NCBI GenBank assembly: GCA_944386475.1
Contig: CALXBH010000064.1
Span: forward strand, 1 to 61,040
Direction: 5' to 3'
Length of the DNA stretch: 61,040 nucleotides
DNA from: an uncultured Clostridia bacterium
GTDB taxonomy: Bacteria; Bacillota; Clostridia; Oscillospirales; Ruminococcaceae
Shown here: positions 50,600-58,136 of the stretch, piece by piece
How the letters are laid out: each line of letters begins with the position of its first letter
Position numbering within the stretch: position 1 is the first letter of the stretch
Made by a program: the position numbers and the translations under genes
Notes under the pieces: generated by a model
Told to the model about the DNA's origin: nothing
The model's database searches: none
The model's input: the letters and a program-made list of their open reading frames with translations, nothing else

Positions 50600-50777
50600 G
50601 TTATCCCACATCCTTTTCTCCCGGCAGTTTGGAGGCTTTTGGAATTAGTATAAACAAGTTTGGATCAATTATCAGGACGGAGTAAAAAAGAGGAACGGAG
50701 TGAATTGTAAAATAGATAATTTTTAGTAAAATCATCCATTTATTTTCAATAAAACAATACTTTTCACCAAATACTTT

Positions 50778-50806
50778 TTGCCATATACAGGAAAACAAGG
50801 TATAAT
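50778..50806 (+). promoter_or_regulatory. Promoter of the metzincin-lipoprotein cluster
   Basis: TTGCCA (50778-50783), 17-bp spacer, perfect TATAAT (50801-50806), 114 bases before the protease start. The leader holds a possible 19-codon frame (TTG 50827 to TGA 50886) behind AAAGGAG; it may be a small peptide but nothing else supports it. Confidence 0.65.
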
Positions 50807-50919
50807 AAACTAAGGAAAGGAGAAATTTGGATTATTTGGGTCAGGGAAGGGGATTTTACAGATATAAGATAAATAGAATAAAGTGAGGTACAAAGGACAT
50901 AAAAAGGGGAGTGACAAAT

Positions 50920-51564
50920 GTGTTAAAAAAGCGAAGGAAAGGTCTAATAGCAAGCGGGATTTTAGCTCTTAGTCTGGCGGTGGCCATGTTTAGTCCATTT
51001 TCGGCCAGTGCAGTAACGTATTATACCTATCCTAATAACGCTAAAATGATTGGAGGGGTAGGGAGCTACGGAAGCCATTTGCGCTACTACTGGATCAATC
51101 CTAATGCCCAACAGTATAAAAGTTTAATCACCCAGGCTCGGGACGAATGGGTAAGGACATCTGCTACTTTGACGACCTCTATTGATATAGGTCTCACCAC
51201 AACAAAAAGTAGCGCAGTGTTTGAAATCCATTACGAAAGTTTTTCACCATGGCAAACAGGAACATTTGCAGAAACAAGATTATTTTTAAACAGTAGCGAA
51301 GATAGCCGTTTGCCGTTTCCTCCTAGTCAAAACTATAAATGGGCGTCAATCATGTTAAACGGAAAGGCGTTTGATGATGCTAGCAGTCCTCACATTAAAC
51401 TTGATACGCAAAAGGCTGTTATTTCCCATGAGTTTGGCCATGCTTTTGGTTTGGCGCATAACATGGGAAGCAGTGCGAATAGCAGTATTATGCGGGCTAA
51501 TGATTGGTATGTACATAAGCCGGGACTGATCGATCTGCAAACCATCAACTATTTATATGGATAA
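50920..51564 (+). CDS. Secreted metzincin metalloprotease (matrixin-like)
   Basis: A 214-residue secreted zinc protease. Signal peptide: basic start LKKRRKGLIASGILALSLAVAMF and a likely cleavage after FSASA (about 30-34). The zinc site HEFGHAFGLAH (about 171-181) is a full HExxHxxGxxH metzincin motif, and SSIMRAN about 11 residues later is the Met-turn. There is no propeptide cysteine switch of the vertebrate type. GTG 50920 lies nine bases after AAGGGGA. The DNA is clearly more AT-rich than the two following genes. Targets unknown. Confidence 0.85.
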   Translation: MLKKRRKGLIASGILALSLAVAMFSPFSASAVTYYTYPNNAKMIGGVGSYGSHLRYYWINPNAQQYKSLITQARDEWVRTSATLTTSIDIGLTTTKSSAVFEIHYESFSPWQTGTFAETRLFLNSSEDSRLPFPPSQNYKWASIMLNGKAFDDASSPHIKLDTQKAVISHEFGHAFGLAHNMGSSANSSIMRANDWYVHKPGLIDLQTINYLYG

Positions 51565-51579
51565 AGGAGAGTGGAAAAT

Positions 51580-52539
51580 ATGTTAAAACGGGGATTAACG
51601 ATTTTTACCGTATGCCTGTTGTTATGTTGTGCCGGCTGCGGACAAACGCCGGACAATGGGGATTTTTCCAGCGGTATCGTCTCCGGCGATCTTGCCTCCG
51701 GCGGGGGCGCGACAGGGGCGGCGTCCCAGGAGGATGTATCTTCCCAGGCCGGACAAAGCGGGACGCTTAGCGAGACGCCCTCTGAGACGTCTTCCGAGAC
51801 ACCCTCTCAGCCGGATACGGGAAACACGAACGGCGAACAATCTTCCAAACAGGAGGAACAAAGTAGTTCCTCCCAAGCCCCGGCGCCTACTCAAGGGCCG
51901 CTAAAGCTTACTTTTTACGGATCGGGTCAGGGCGGCTATGAAAAGGTAGGTGCGGTGGGATCAGCTCCCAGCTTTGCGCGGATCTATTACAGGGTTTCCG
52001 AACTGTATGAGGACAGCACCGACATTCTTCACGGTACGGTCAAAAGCACCGAGAATTTTGACGAAACCGGTGTAGGAAATACGCTTTATCAGTTTGAAAT
52101 CACCAAGACCTATAAAGGGGATTTACAGCCTGGGCAGACGATATCGGTCATGACTTCCGGAGGATATGTCCGGGTCTCTAAAATGATCGAGGTGTTTGAT
52201 AACGAGTTCCGGTTTTCGGATTTGACGGAGGCACAAAAACAAAATGGCGTGTATGAGGATTTCTTTATGGGAGTCCCTATCCCGGAGGCAGGGGAAGAAT
52301 ACGTCCTGTTTTTGGCGAGCACGAAGGACGATGATCCTCAGCCGCCTTTCCCGTCGGGAATTTATGTGGAAAAAGGCACCTTCCAGGCCCGGTTTGTCAA
52401 ACGGGAGGACGGGACCTTTTCCCGGCATGTCCCGCCCTATGAGCCGGAGTTTTTTAAAGATCTCGACACCCAGGAAACACCCAAGCAGTCCTTTACCCTC
52501 CCGGAATTGGAGCAGGAAATCGCCGCTTGCCAAGAATGA
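51580..52539 (+). CDS. Lipoprotein, paralogue 1
   Basis: A 319-residue lipoprotein with lipobox CCAGC (Cys about 20), a long low-complexity Ser/Gln/Glu/Pro/Thr linker (about 21-108) suited to crossing the cell wall, and a compact C-terminal domain from LKLTFYGSGQGGYEKVG to the end. The central strands (ILHGTVKSTENF, YQFEITKTYKGDLQPGQTISVMTSGG) resemble an OB-like beta barrel. Function unknown. Fifteen bases after the protease gene and preceded by GGAGAG, so co-transcribed. It is nearly identical in its C-terminal domain to the next gene. Confidence 0.8.
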   Translation: MLKRGLTIFTVCLLLCCAGCGQTPDNGDFSSGIVSGDLASGGGATGAASQEDVSSQAGQSGTLSETPSETSSETPSQPDTGNTNGEQSSKQEEQSSSSQAPAPTQGPLKLTFYGSGQGGYEKVGAVGSAPSFARIYYRVSELYEDSTDILHGTVKSTENFDETGVGNTLYQFEITKTYKGDLQPGQTISVMTSGGYVRVSKMIEVFDNEFRFSDLTEAQKQNGVYEDFFMGVPIPEAGEEYVLFLASTKDDDPQPPFPSGIYVEKGTFQARFVKREDGTFSRHVPPYEPEFFKDLDTQETPKQSFTLPELEQEIAACQE

Positions 52540-52553
52540 CAGTCAGAAGAATA

Positions 52554-52588
52554 AACAAGCAGCCTGGGCCAAGGCCTGGGCTGCTTGT
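52554..52588 (+). terminator. Hairpin between the paralogous lipoproteins
   Basis: CAAGCAGCC pairs with GGCTGCTTG, with an inner GGCC-AA-GGCC. The tail TTGTTGTAAAG is weak, so read-through to the second copy is likely. Confidence 0.5.
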
Positions 52589-52765
52589 TGTAAAGAAAGG
52601 GAAGAGCCTTAAGGATCAAACGAAGCATAATTTATCTAATCTTAAAAAATTTTCGATTATCCGCACAGAAACAATAAAAAAGGTGTCTTATATGATGGGA
52701 GCCCCTGATGGAGTCATCCAAACAAGGACAGGAAGGAAAAAGTGTCATAAAGGAGAGTGGGAATC

Positions 52766-53704
52766 ATGTTAAAACGGGGATTAACGATTTTTACCGTATG
52801 CCTGCTGTTGTGCTGCACGGGCTGTGGACAGACGCCGGAAAATGGGGATTCTGCCAGTGGCATTGCCTCCGGTGGGGGCGCGACAGGGGCGGCGTCCCAG
52901 GAGGATGTATCTTCTCAGGCCGGACAAAGCGAAACGCTTAGCGAAACGCCCTTTAAGACACCCTCCCAGCCGGATACGGGAAACACGGACGGCGAACAAT
53001 CGCCGGCTTCTTCCGACCAGGAGGAACAAAATCCTTCTTCCCAAGCCCCGGCGCCTACCCAGGGGCCGCTAAAGCTTACTTTTTACGGATCGGGTCAGGG
53101 CGGCTATGAAAAGGTAGGGGAGGTTGGTTCAACCGCCGACTTCGCGCGGATCTATTACAGGGTCCCTGACCTGTATGAGGACAGCACCGACATCCTCCGC
53201 GGCACAGTCAAAAGCACCGAGAATTTTGACGAGACCGGTGTGGGGCAAACCCTTTACCAGTTTGAGATCACCAAGACCTATAAAGGAGACTTAAAACCGG
53301 GGCAGACCATTTCAATTTTGGCTCGTGGCGGCTATCTTCGTGTTTCCAAAATGATCGAGGTGTTTGACAACGAGTTCCGGTTTTCAGACCTGACGGAGGA
53401 ACAAAAACAAAACGGCGTGTATGAGGATTTCTTTATGGGAATCCCCATCCCCAAGGTAGGGGAGGAATATGTCTTATTTTTGGCGAGCACGAAGGATGAT
53501 CCTCAGCCGCCCTTCCCGCCGGGGATCTATGGGGAAATAGGCACCTTCCAGGCCCGGTTTGTCAAACGGGAGGACGGCACCTTTTCCCGGCATATCCCGC
53601 CCTATGAACCGGAGTTTTTCAGAGATTCCGACGCCCAGGAAACACCCAAGCAGTCCTTTACCCTCGCGGAATTGGAGCAGGAGATCGCCGCTTGCCAAGA
53701 ATAA
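52766..53704 (+). CDS. Lipoprotein, paralogue 2 (tandem duplicate)
   Basis: A 312-residue near copy of the preceding lipoprotein: same signal (MLKRGLTIFTVCLLLCC), lipobox CCTGC, a slightly shorter and altered Ser/Glu/Gln linker, and the same C-terminal domain with scattered substitutions (for example ISILARGGYLRV for ISVMTSGGYVRV). The duplication starts at the AAAGGAGAGTGG ribosome site region of each copy. It was probably kept, since both frames are open and changes are mostly conservative. Function unknown. Confidence 0.8.
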   Translation: MLKRGLTIFTVCLLLCCTGCGQTPENGDSASGIASGGGATGAASQEDVSSQAGQSETLSETPFKTPSQPDTGNTDGEQSPASSDQEEQNPSSQAPAPTQGPLKLTFYGSGQGGYEKVGEVGSTADFARIYYRVPDLYEDSTDILRGTVKSTENFDETGVGQTLYQFEITKTYKGDLKPGQTISILARGGYLRVSKMIEVFDNEFRFSDLTEEQKQNGVYEDFFMGIPIPKVGEEYVLFLASTKDDPQPPFPPGIYGEIGTFQARFVKREDGTFSRHIPPYEPEFFRDSDAQETPKQSFTLAELEQEIAACQE

Positions 53705-53715
53705 GCGATAATAAA

Positions 53716-53750
53716 AAATATCCCCCGAGCACCATGCTCGGGGGATATTT
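53716..53750. terminator. Bidirectional terminator
   Basis: AAATATCCCCCGAGCA and TGCTCGGGGGATATTT, a perfect 16-bp stem with loop CCA, between converging genes. Confidence 0.85.
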
Positions 53751-53781
53751 TAGCAGTACCGTATATTTTGCAATGCTTCCT

Positions 53782-54489
53782 TTACAGTCCCGCCAGGCGG
53801 CGCACCACATAGCTTGCCAGACAGTATCCGGCGGCGGGAGGACAAAAGGAGATGCTGGCGGGGATGTGGCGGCCGTTTTGCTCGCCGCTTTGGACGGCTG
53901 CCGGCTGCTCGGTGGAGTACACCACCGGCAGGGAAGGGATGCCCCTTTTTTTAAGCTCCCGCCGCATCACCCGCGCCAGGCCGCAGCCGCAGCCGGCGGT
54001 GTCCTTGATATCGCCGATGCGAAACCGGGTGGGGTCTAAGCGGTTTCCCGTCCCCATGCTGGAGATAATGGGGATCCCCCGTCGGACGGCCTGCTCGATC
54101 AAGTCCAGCTTGCAGCTTACCGTGTCGATGGCGTCCACAATAAAATCAGGGGAACTATCCCACAAAAAGGCGTTATCCTCTGGGGAGTAAAAGCGGTCAA
54201 ACAGCACAAGATGACAGTCAGTGGTGATGGAGGAAAGCCGCTGGGCTGCTGCCTGGCACTTAGAGGTTCCTACGCTTTCGGCGGTGGCAAACAGCTGCCG
54301 GTTAAGGTTCGTGATATCCACCGTGTCATGATCCACCAAAAGCAAGGTGCCAACGCCGGCGCGGCAGAGGGCTTCTGCCGCGGAGCCGCCAACGCCGCCC
54401 AGGCCGACGATGGCCACCCGGGAGGCGGCCAGCCGTTCCAGGGCGGCGCTGCCGATCAGGGCATTTGTTCTTGCGAGCCAGGGCTGCAT
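53782..54489 (-). CDS. tcdA: tRNA threonylcarbamoyladenosine dehydratase
   Basis: A 235-residue E1-like ThiF-fold enzyme that cyclises t6A37 of tRNA to ct6A using ATP. The nucleotide-binding motif is VAIVGLGGVGGSAAEALCRAGVG (about 25-47), followed by LVDHDTVDITNLNRQ (about 51-65) and the conserved DAIDTVSCKLDLI. The Cys region AGCGCGLARVMRRELKKRG lies near 165. Length fits TcdA/CsdL rather than ThiF or MoeB. ATG 54489 follows AAGGAGG. A terminator and the candidate 6S RNA lie just upstream on the same strand. Confidence 0.9.
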   Translation of the reverse strand: MQPWLARTNALIGSAALERLAASRVAIVGLGGVGGSAAEALCRAGVGTLLLVDHDTVDITNLNRQLFATAESVGTSKCQAAAQRLSSITTDCHLVLFDRFYSPEDNAFLWDSSPDFIVDAIDTVSCKLDLIEQAVRRGIPIISSMGTGNRLDPTRFRIGDIKDTAGCGCGLARVMRRELKKRGIPSLPVVYSTEQPAAVQSGEQNGRHIPASISFCPPAAGYCLASYVVRRLAGL

Positions 54490-54523
54490 AGGGGATGCCT
54501 CCTTTTGTTTTGATTTATATAAG

Positions 54524-54560
54524 CAAAAAAATCCAGCCGGTAAGGCCGGCCGGATTTTTC
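54524..54560 (-). terminator. Terminator of the candidate 6S RNA
   Basis: On the minus strand AATCCGGCCGG pairs with CCGGCTGGATT around CTTA, followed by TTTTTTT. Confidence 0.8.
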
Positions 54561-54781
54561 ATTTGCAAAAGGAATCCACCTTGTAGTCGCACAGTTCATA
54601 ATAACCCGTCGTTATAGACAGGTGGGTGCCCGCCCGAGGGTTTCACGCTCCCTTCGTCCGCCAAAGCGGGAGGTCTGCAATCCGCCGCCGGAGTCAAAGC
54701 TCCCTTAAAATATTTGTTGGATTAATAGAAAACTGTGCTAACTGGCAAGGCAGAAACGATTTCATTTTGTTTTACCTGCTA
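54561..54781 (-). ncRNA. ssrS: Structured non-coding RNA, candidate 6S RNA
   Basis: A promoter-to-terminator unit of about 220-260 nt on the minus strand with no plausible coding frame. Its ends pair over long range: AACTGTGC at 54731-54738 with its inverse copy at 54589-54596, flanked by a CCTTG/CAAGG helix (54744-54753 region with 54577-54584). The interior has further hairpins, such as CTCCC.../GGGAG, CCGC-TTTG-GCGG and ATAAC/GTTAT. A rod of about 185 nt closed by its own ends is the architecture of 6S RNA, which sequesters sigma-A RNA polymerase. The segment GGGCGGGCACCCACCT also looks 6S-like to me, but the family assignment is from memory and needs a covariance search. It could be another structured RNA. 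Confidence 0.55.
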
Positions 54782-54787
54782 CTTGGT

Positions 54788-54816
54788 ATTATAGCAAGTT
54801 GCGGCGCAGATTTCAA
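54788..54816 (-). promoter_or_regulatory. Promoter of the candidate 6S RNA
   Basis: On the minus strand TTGAAA (54816-54811), 17-bp spacer, perfect TATAAT (54793-54788). It begins 23 bases after the DUF1292 stop. Confidence 0.75.
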
Positions 54817-54838
54817 TAGTAAATTGCACCAAGGGGAT

Positions 54839-55153
54839 TTATTCTTCGCCTTCCTGCTCTTCAAACATATCGGACAGACGCTCCAAAAACAGGTTGCCGA
54901 TGCGTTCATACTCATCATCATCGTCGATGGAGGCCATCATTTCCTCTCCGTCCACCATCTGAGATTTTAAAATCACCATATCGCCGTCGTCGTCCAAACT
55001 GTCCTCAGGAGACTCAAAGTAGGGGATCAGCGCGAAATAACGCTCGCCCTCTTCGGTTTCCAGCACGTCCAGCAGTTCAAAAGCCTGCTCGTTTCCCTCT
55101 TCGTCAATCAAAGTGTAGATATCCGGGTTATAATCCATCATTTCTTCGTCCAT
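54839..55153 (-). CDS. DUF1292 protein (YrzB-like)
   Basis: A 104-residue very acidic protein matching DUF1292/YrzB. The core is IYTLIDEEGNEQAFELLDVLETEEGERYFALIPY (about 12-45), ending in a run of Asp/Glu and a helix NLFLERLSDMFEEQ. Function unknown; the family is widespread in Firmicutes, usually near yrrK and alaS, which are not here. ATG 55153 follows AGGAGG. It has its own promoter and is divergent from the large RNA unit. Confidence 0.9.
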   Translation of the reverse strand: MDEEMMDYNPDIYTLIDEEGNEQAFELLDVLETEEGERYFALIPYFESPEDSLDDDGDMVILKSQMVDGEEMMASIDDDDEYERIGNLFLERLSDMFEEQEGEE

Positions 55154-55216
55154 GAAGCGCCTCCTGCATATTCCCTCTCTATGTAAAAAAGCGGGTCGTT
55201 GATTACGGATATCCTT

Positions 55217-55245
55217 ATTCTAACGTTGATTTGCCATAAAGTCAA
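55217..55245 (-). promoter_or_regulatory. Promoter of the DUF1292 gene
   Basis: On the minus strand TTGACT (55245-55240), 17-bp spacer, TAGAAT (55222-55217). Confidence 0.65.
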
Positions 55246-55305
55246 TTAAAAAAACGCCTAAAAGCAATATGAATAAAAAAATATAAAAAAGTTCAAAAAA
55301 ACTAT

Positions 55306-55334
55306 TGACATATTCCTTGCCCTATGTTATATTA
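55306..55334 (+). promoter_or_regulatory. Strong promoter of the large non-coding RNA
   Basis: Perfect TTGACA (55306-55311), 17-bp spacer, TATATT (55329-55334). The preceding 50 bases are A-tract rich, like an UP element. Predicted start near 55341. Confidence 0.8.
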
Positions 55335-55340
55335 TAGACA

Positions 55341-56236
55341 GAGAAAGAACCCAAATAAACAACAAAGGGGTGAGTCCAATGGACAGTATGGAAAGTCAGT
55401 CTTCTGGTTTTTCTATGGGTAAGTTCGTTGGATTAGAAAGAAGAAGCTGCCAATAAAAAATCGGTTCAGAATAATTTTTAGGGAAGGCTTACAGAATAAG
55501 CTGTAAACCAATAACCGGCGGGTGAAAGAAGTAGAGGTTGTTCGATTCCTGGTGAAAGTAATGACCGCGAAAAAAACCGATAAAAACGGTGAGGAACAGA
55601 AAAAGATTGTAAGCTAATAAAATCCCAAAGATAGGTTCTGAAGATTTTGACAAAAACGTCTATGTTTAGGCTTTCATTATTTCGTTATCTAAGGATGCTT
55701 ACTCGGTTGATGGGTTACTCGGAAGATGACAGGAAAACCGCAAAGTAGGTTGGAAAAGAATGTGAAAGCGTTCACCAACGCAAAACGGTGATTCGCAGTT
55801 TTTAAATGCCAGATGAAAGATCGAACATGAAAGATTACGAATGATTGGTTGCGGTGCCTGGTTGTTGGATGGGCAGCAAAAGCTGTTCTGGAAGAAAAGT
55901 TGGAGGAAAGAAAAACCAACCGAGAGCAAATTTATTATAAAGGCTTTAAAAGCCGCTTCCAGCGAGCTTACACCATAGAAAAGAAGAAAAGCAAAAAACA
56001 TGTGCTTTGCATAAGGTGAGTCCCATGTACTAAATGAAGTTAGGAAATCCAATTAGGGAATGAGTGAAGAAACAAGATGAAAACTGTTTTTTCCAAGAGG
56101 TTTCTCTTTTTGAATGAATAACAAGTTTGGAGTGAGTCCGCCGAAACAGTAACTGGAACTAAAGAAAAGCGTTTCATGACAAGTTAATAAATAAGTCAAG
56201 TAAAAAGGCCATGGCGTGTTTGCCATGGCCTTTTTG
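55341..56236 (+). ncRNA. Large structured non-coding RNA candidate, about 0.9 kb
   Basis: A transcription unit of about 896 nt with a strong promoter and a strong terminator but no credible protein: plus-strand frames are repeatedly stopped and lack ribosome sites. Local hairpins are dense. Examples: GTCC-AAT-GGAC (55375-55385), a TTACAG/CTGTAA stem at 55487-55510 nested in CGGTT/AACCG, ACCG/CGGT near 55577-55590, CACC/GGTG near 55774-55792, GCAGC-AAAA-GCTGT near 55875, GTTGG/CCAAC near 55900-55920, GGCTT-TAA-AAGCC near 55943-55956 and AAGAG-GTTT-CTCTT near 56096-56109. The unpaired parts are rich in A and GAAA-type sequence, as in ornate RNAs. The octamer GTGAGTCC recurs at 55371, 56017 and 56133. 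Size and style recall OLE, ROOL and GOLLD RNAs, but I cannot assign it to one; no oapA-like gene is adjacent, against OLE. Confidence 0.72.
56203..56236. terminator. Terminator of the large RNA (bidirectional)
   Basis: AAAAAGGCCATGGC and GCCATGGCCTTTTT, perfect 14-bp stem around GTGTTT. It also suits the aldose epimerase gene ending at 56248 on the minus strand. Confidence 0.88.
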
Positions 56237-56247
56237 TCGTCTCGCTT

Positions 56248-57126
56248 TTATCCCAGCGGAGTAATCAGCAGGGAGTAACGGTCGGTTTCTCCCGGTGCGG
56301 CAGTGCGAGCGCCATACTTATGAGCCAAAACGCCGTCCTCACCGGTGCGGTCGTTCATACCGGCCCAGGGCTCGATGCACAAAAAGGGCGCCTGTTTGTG
56401 GTCGGGCGTCCACAGTCCCAGGGAGGTAAAGCCGCCGAAAGTTAGCTGCACCCCTTTGCCGGAGGGGCCGGACAGCTGTACCCAGGAAGAGGAAAGCTCT
56501 TCTAGGGTAAGGGCGTCCCGGTCAAACAGCTCATAACGTAAAGGAAGCGTCCGCGCGTTTTCCAGCACCAGGGTGCGGTCGTTTAAATCCATGACGCCGG
56601 AATCCGGCATGATAGCAGGGGAATTTATCGTCTCCGGCTTTTCAAAGGTCAGGGCATACTGGGAAAAATCCTCTTCCGGCGTCATGGGGCAGCAAAGCGC
56701 CGGATGCAGCCCAAAGCAGTAGGGCATAGGAAGGGTATCTTTGTTTTCCACCTGATAATCAATGGATAAGCCACGCTCCTGTAGCGTGTAGCAAACGGTG
56801 AGGGAAAACCGCCGGGGGAAAACCGAAAGGGTTTCCGGGGAATCCTCCAGTCGGAAGACGGCGCGGTCTTCCTGCCGGGACAGCAGGGAGAATTCCCAGT
56901 CCCGTGCAAAGCCGTGCTTGGAAATTATATATTCTTTCCCATCGATGATGGTGCGGTTATCCTTTAAAAGGCCGATGATGGGGAATAAAATTGGAAAGCT
57001 TTTTCCCCAATAGCGGGGATCCGCCTGCCAGATAAGCTCCCGCGCTCCGTCAAAATAGGAGGTGAGCTGCGCCCCTTTTGTATCAATAGAGGCGGAACAA
57101 AGACCGTTTTGGATTGTTACCAGCAT
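56248..57126 (-). CDS. Aldose 1-epimerase-family protein (LacX-like)
   Basis: A 292-residue galactose-mutarotase-fold protein. Sugar-binding residues are seen in KHGFARDWEFSL (about 70-81), CFGLHPALCCP (about 136, catalytic His) and LCIEPWAGMNDR (about 247, catalytic Glu). It belongs to the LacX/YeaD-like subgroup whose substrates may be sugar phosphates or free aldoses. ATG 57126 follows AAAGGAG. Alone between the large RNA terminator and the divergent DUF4364 gene. Confidence 0.9.
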   Translation of the reverse strand: MLVTIQNGLCSASIDTKGAQLTSYFDGARELIWQADPRYWGKSFPILFPIIGLLKDNRTIIDGKEYIISKHGFARDWEFSLLSRQEDRAVFRLEDSPETLSVFPRRFSLTVCYTLQERGLSIDYQVENKDTLPMPYCFGLHPALCCPMTPEEDFSQYALTFEKPETINSPAIMPDSGVMDLNDRTLVLENARTLPLRYELFDRDALTLEELSSSWVQLSGPSGKGVQLTFGGFTSLGLWTPDHKQAPFLCIEPWAGMNDRTGEDGVLAHKYGARTAAPGETDRYSLLITPLG

Positions 57127-57374
57127 AGCGCAAAAACTCCTTTATCGTTTCATTTGCCGGCCGCAGGCAGCAGGGGGGGTAACTCTTTTATTTTATCAAA
57201 TCATAGCGGTAAAATCAATTCTTTAAGGAATTTAAGATACGTGCGGCATGGGCAGAAAAACAGTGCTAAATTTACAGGCTTCCCCTTTTCTTTTTACCGG
57301 TTGTGTGGTAGTCTAAAAACAGGAGTCCTTAATTCCTTAAAAAGGATCTCCTGCGGAAGGAGCCTGTTTTTATT

Positions 57375-57977
57375 ATGAGAAAAGACTTTGATTCTTATGT
57401 GGCCGGGGTGGGTTCAGAAGGGCTGCAAGACCTTTATGAGATAAAGATCCTGATTTGTTATTTAATCGACTCGGTGGATTTCCCGCTGACCAAAGACCAG
57501 GTGAACACCATTTTTCAGCAGGAGGGCGCGGCTAATTACTTTAAGTTTGCCCAAGCGGAACAGGAACTGATAAGTTCCGGGCATCTGTCGGTGCAAAAAC
57601 AGCCTGAAGGGGGAGAATGTTATGTTCTGGAGCCTTTAGGGAAAGAGACTGCCCACAAGCTGCAGACCAGCCTTCCCCGATCTCTCCGGGAAAGGGTGGT
57701 CCGCGGGGCAATGAATTTACAGGCCAAGCTTAAAAAGGAACGCCAGATTCAAACTCATATCCAAAAGGTAGAGGACGGCTATTTTGTGGAGTGTGTCATT
57801 CATGATGTGGGCAGCGATCTGTTTTCTTTAAAGCTGTTTGCGCCGGATCAGATGCAGGCTGAAGAAATAAAAGAGCGGTTTTCTGCTTTTTCAGGGGAGG
57901 TTTATAAAGCGGTGATCGGGCTTTTGACAAACCATCCCAAAGCGGTGGAAGAGGTTTTGCGGAAAATAAAGGGCTAA
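57375..57977 (+). CDS. DUF4364 family protein
   Basis: A 200-residue protein of the clostridial DUF4364 family. The first 90 residues read as a winged-helix domain (LYEIKILICYLIDSVDFPLTKDQVNTIF ... AEQELISSGHL). The remainder is an alpha/beta region with a long basic helix (RGAMNLQAKLKKERQIQ). A regulatory or DNA-binding role is suggested by the fold only. ATG 57375 follows GGAAGGAG. It precedes a sigma-H-like factor gene by about 160 bases. Confidence 0.85.
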   Translation: MRKDFDSYVAGVGSEGLQDLYEIKILICYLIDSVDFPLTKDQVNTIFQQEGAANYFKFAQAEQELISSGHLSVQKQPEGGECYVLEPLGKETAHKLQTSLPRSLRERVVRGAMNLQAKLKKERQIQTHIQKVEDGYFVECVIHDVGSDLFSLKLFAPDQMQAEEIKERFSAFSGEVYKAVIGLLTNHPKAVEEVLRKIKG

Positions 57978-58066
57978 ACTGTCGGAAAAGCAACTATTTT
58001 TTGATATAAAGTGCTGAAAAACGACAGTGAAGATTAGAATTTTTTAACAATCTGACAAGAAACCTC

Positions 58067-58095
58067 TTGACTTTTTACAAGTGATACGGTATGAT
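58067..58095 (+). promoter_or_regulatory. Promoter of the sigma-H-like gene
   Basis: TTGACT (58067-58072), 17-bp spacer, TATGAT (58090-58095). A long inverted repeat ACTGTCG ... CGACAGT (57977-57983, 58021-58027) lies upstream. Confidence 0.6.
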
Positions 58096-58136
58096 TGAAA
58101 CAGTTTGCGGGTGCAGTTGTTTTTCGGAGTGATGCA

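Noticed and set aside
54626-54970. 114-codon plus-strand frame
   Set aside because: Antisense to the candidate 6S RNA and the DUF1292 gene, with no ribosome site.
55689-56052. 117-codon open frame on the minus strand inside the large RNA unit
   Set aside because: No ribosome site, unusual Phe/Ser-rich composition, opposite to the strong promoter, and it is simply the antisense of purine-rich structured sequence.
55341-56236. Group I or group II intron, or RNase P RNA
   Set aside because: No GUGYG start with domain V, no group I P7-like core and no RNase P conserved regions were recognised, and the unit has its own promoter and terminator.
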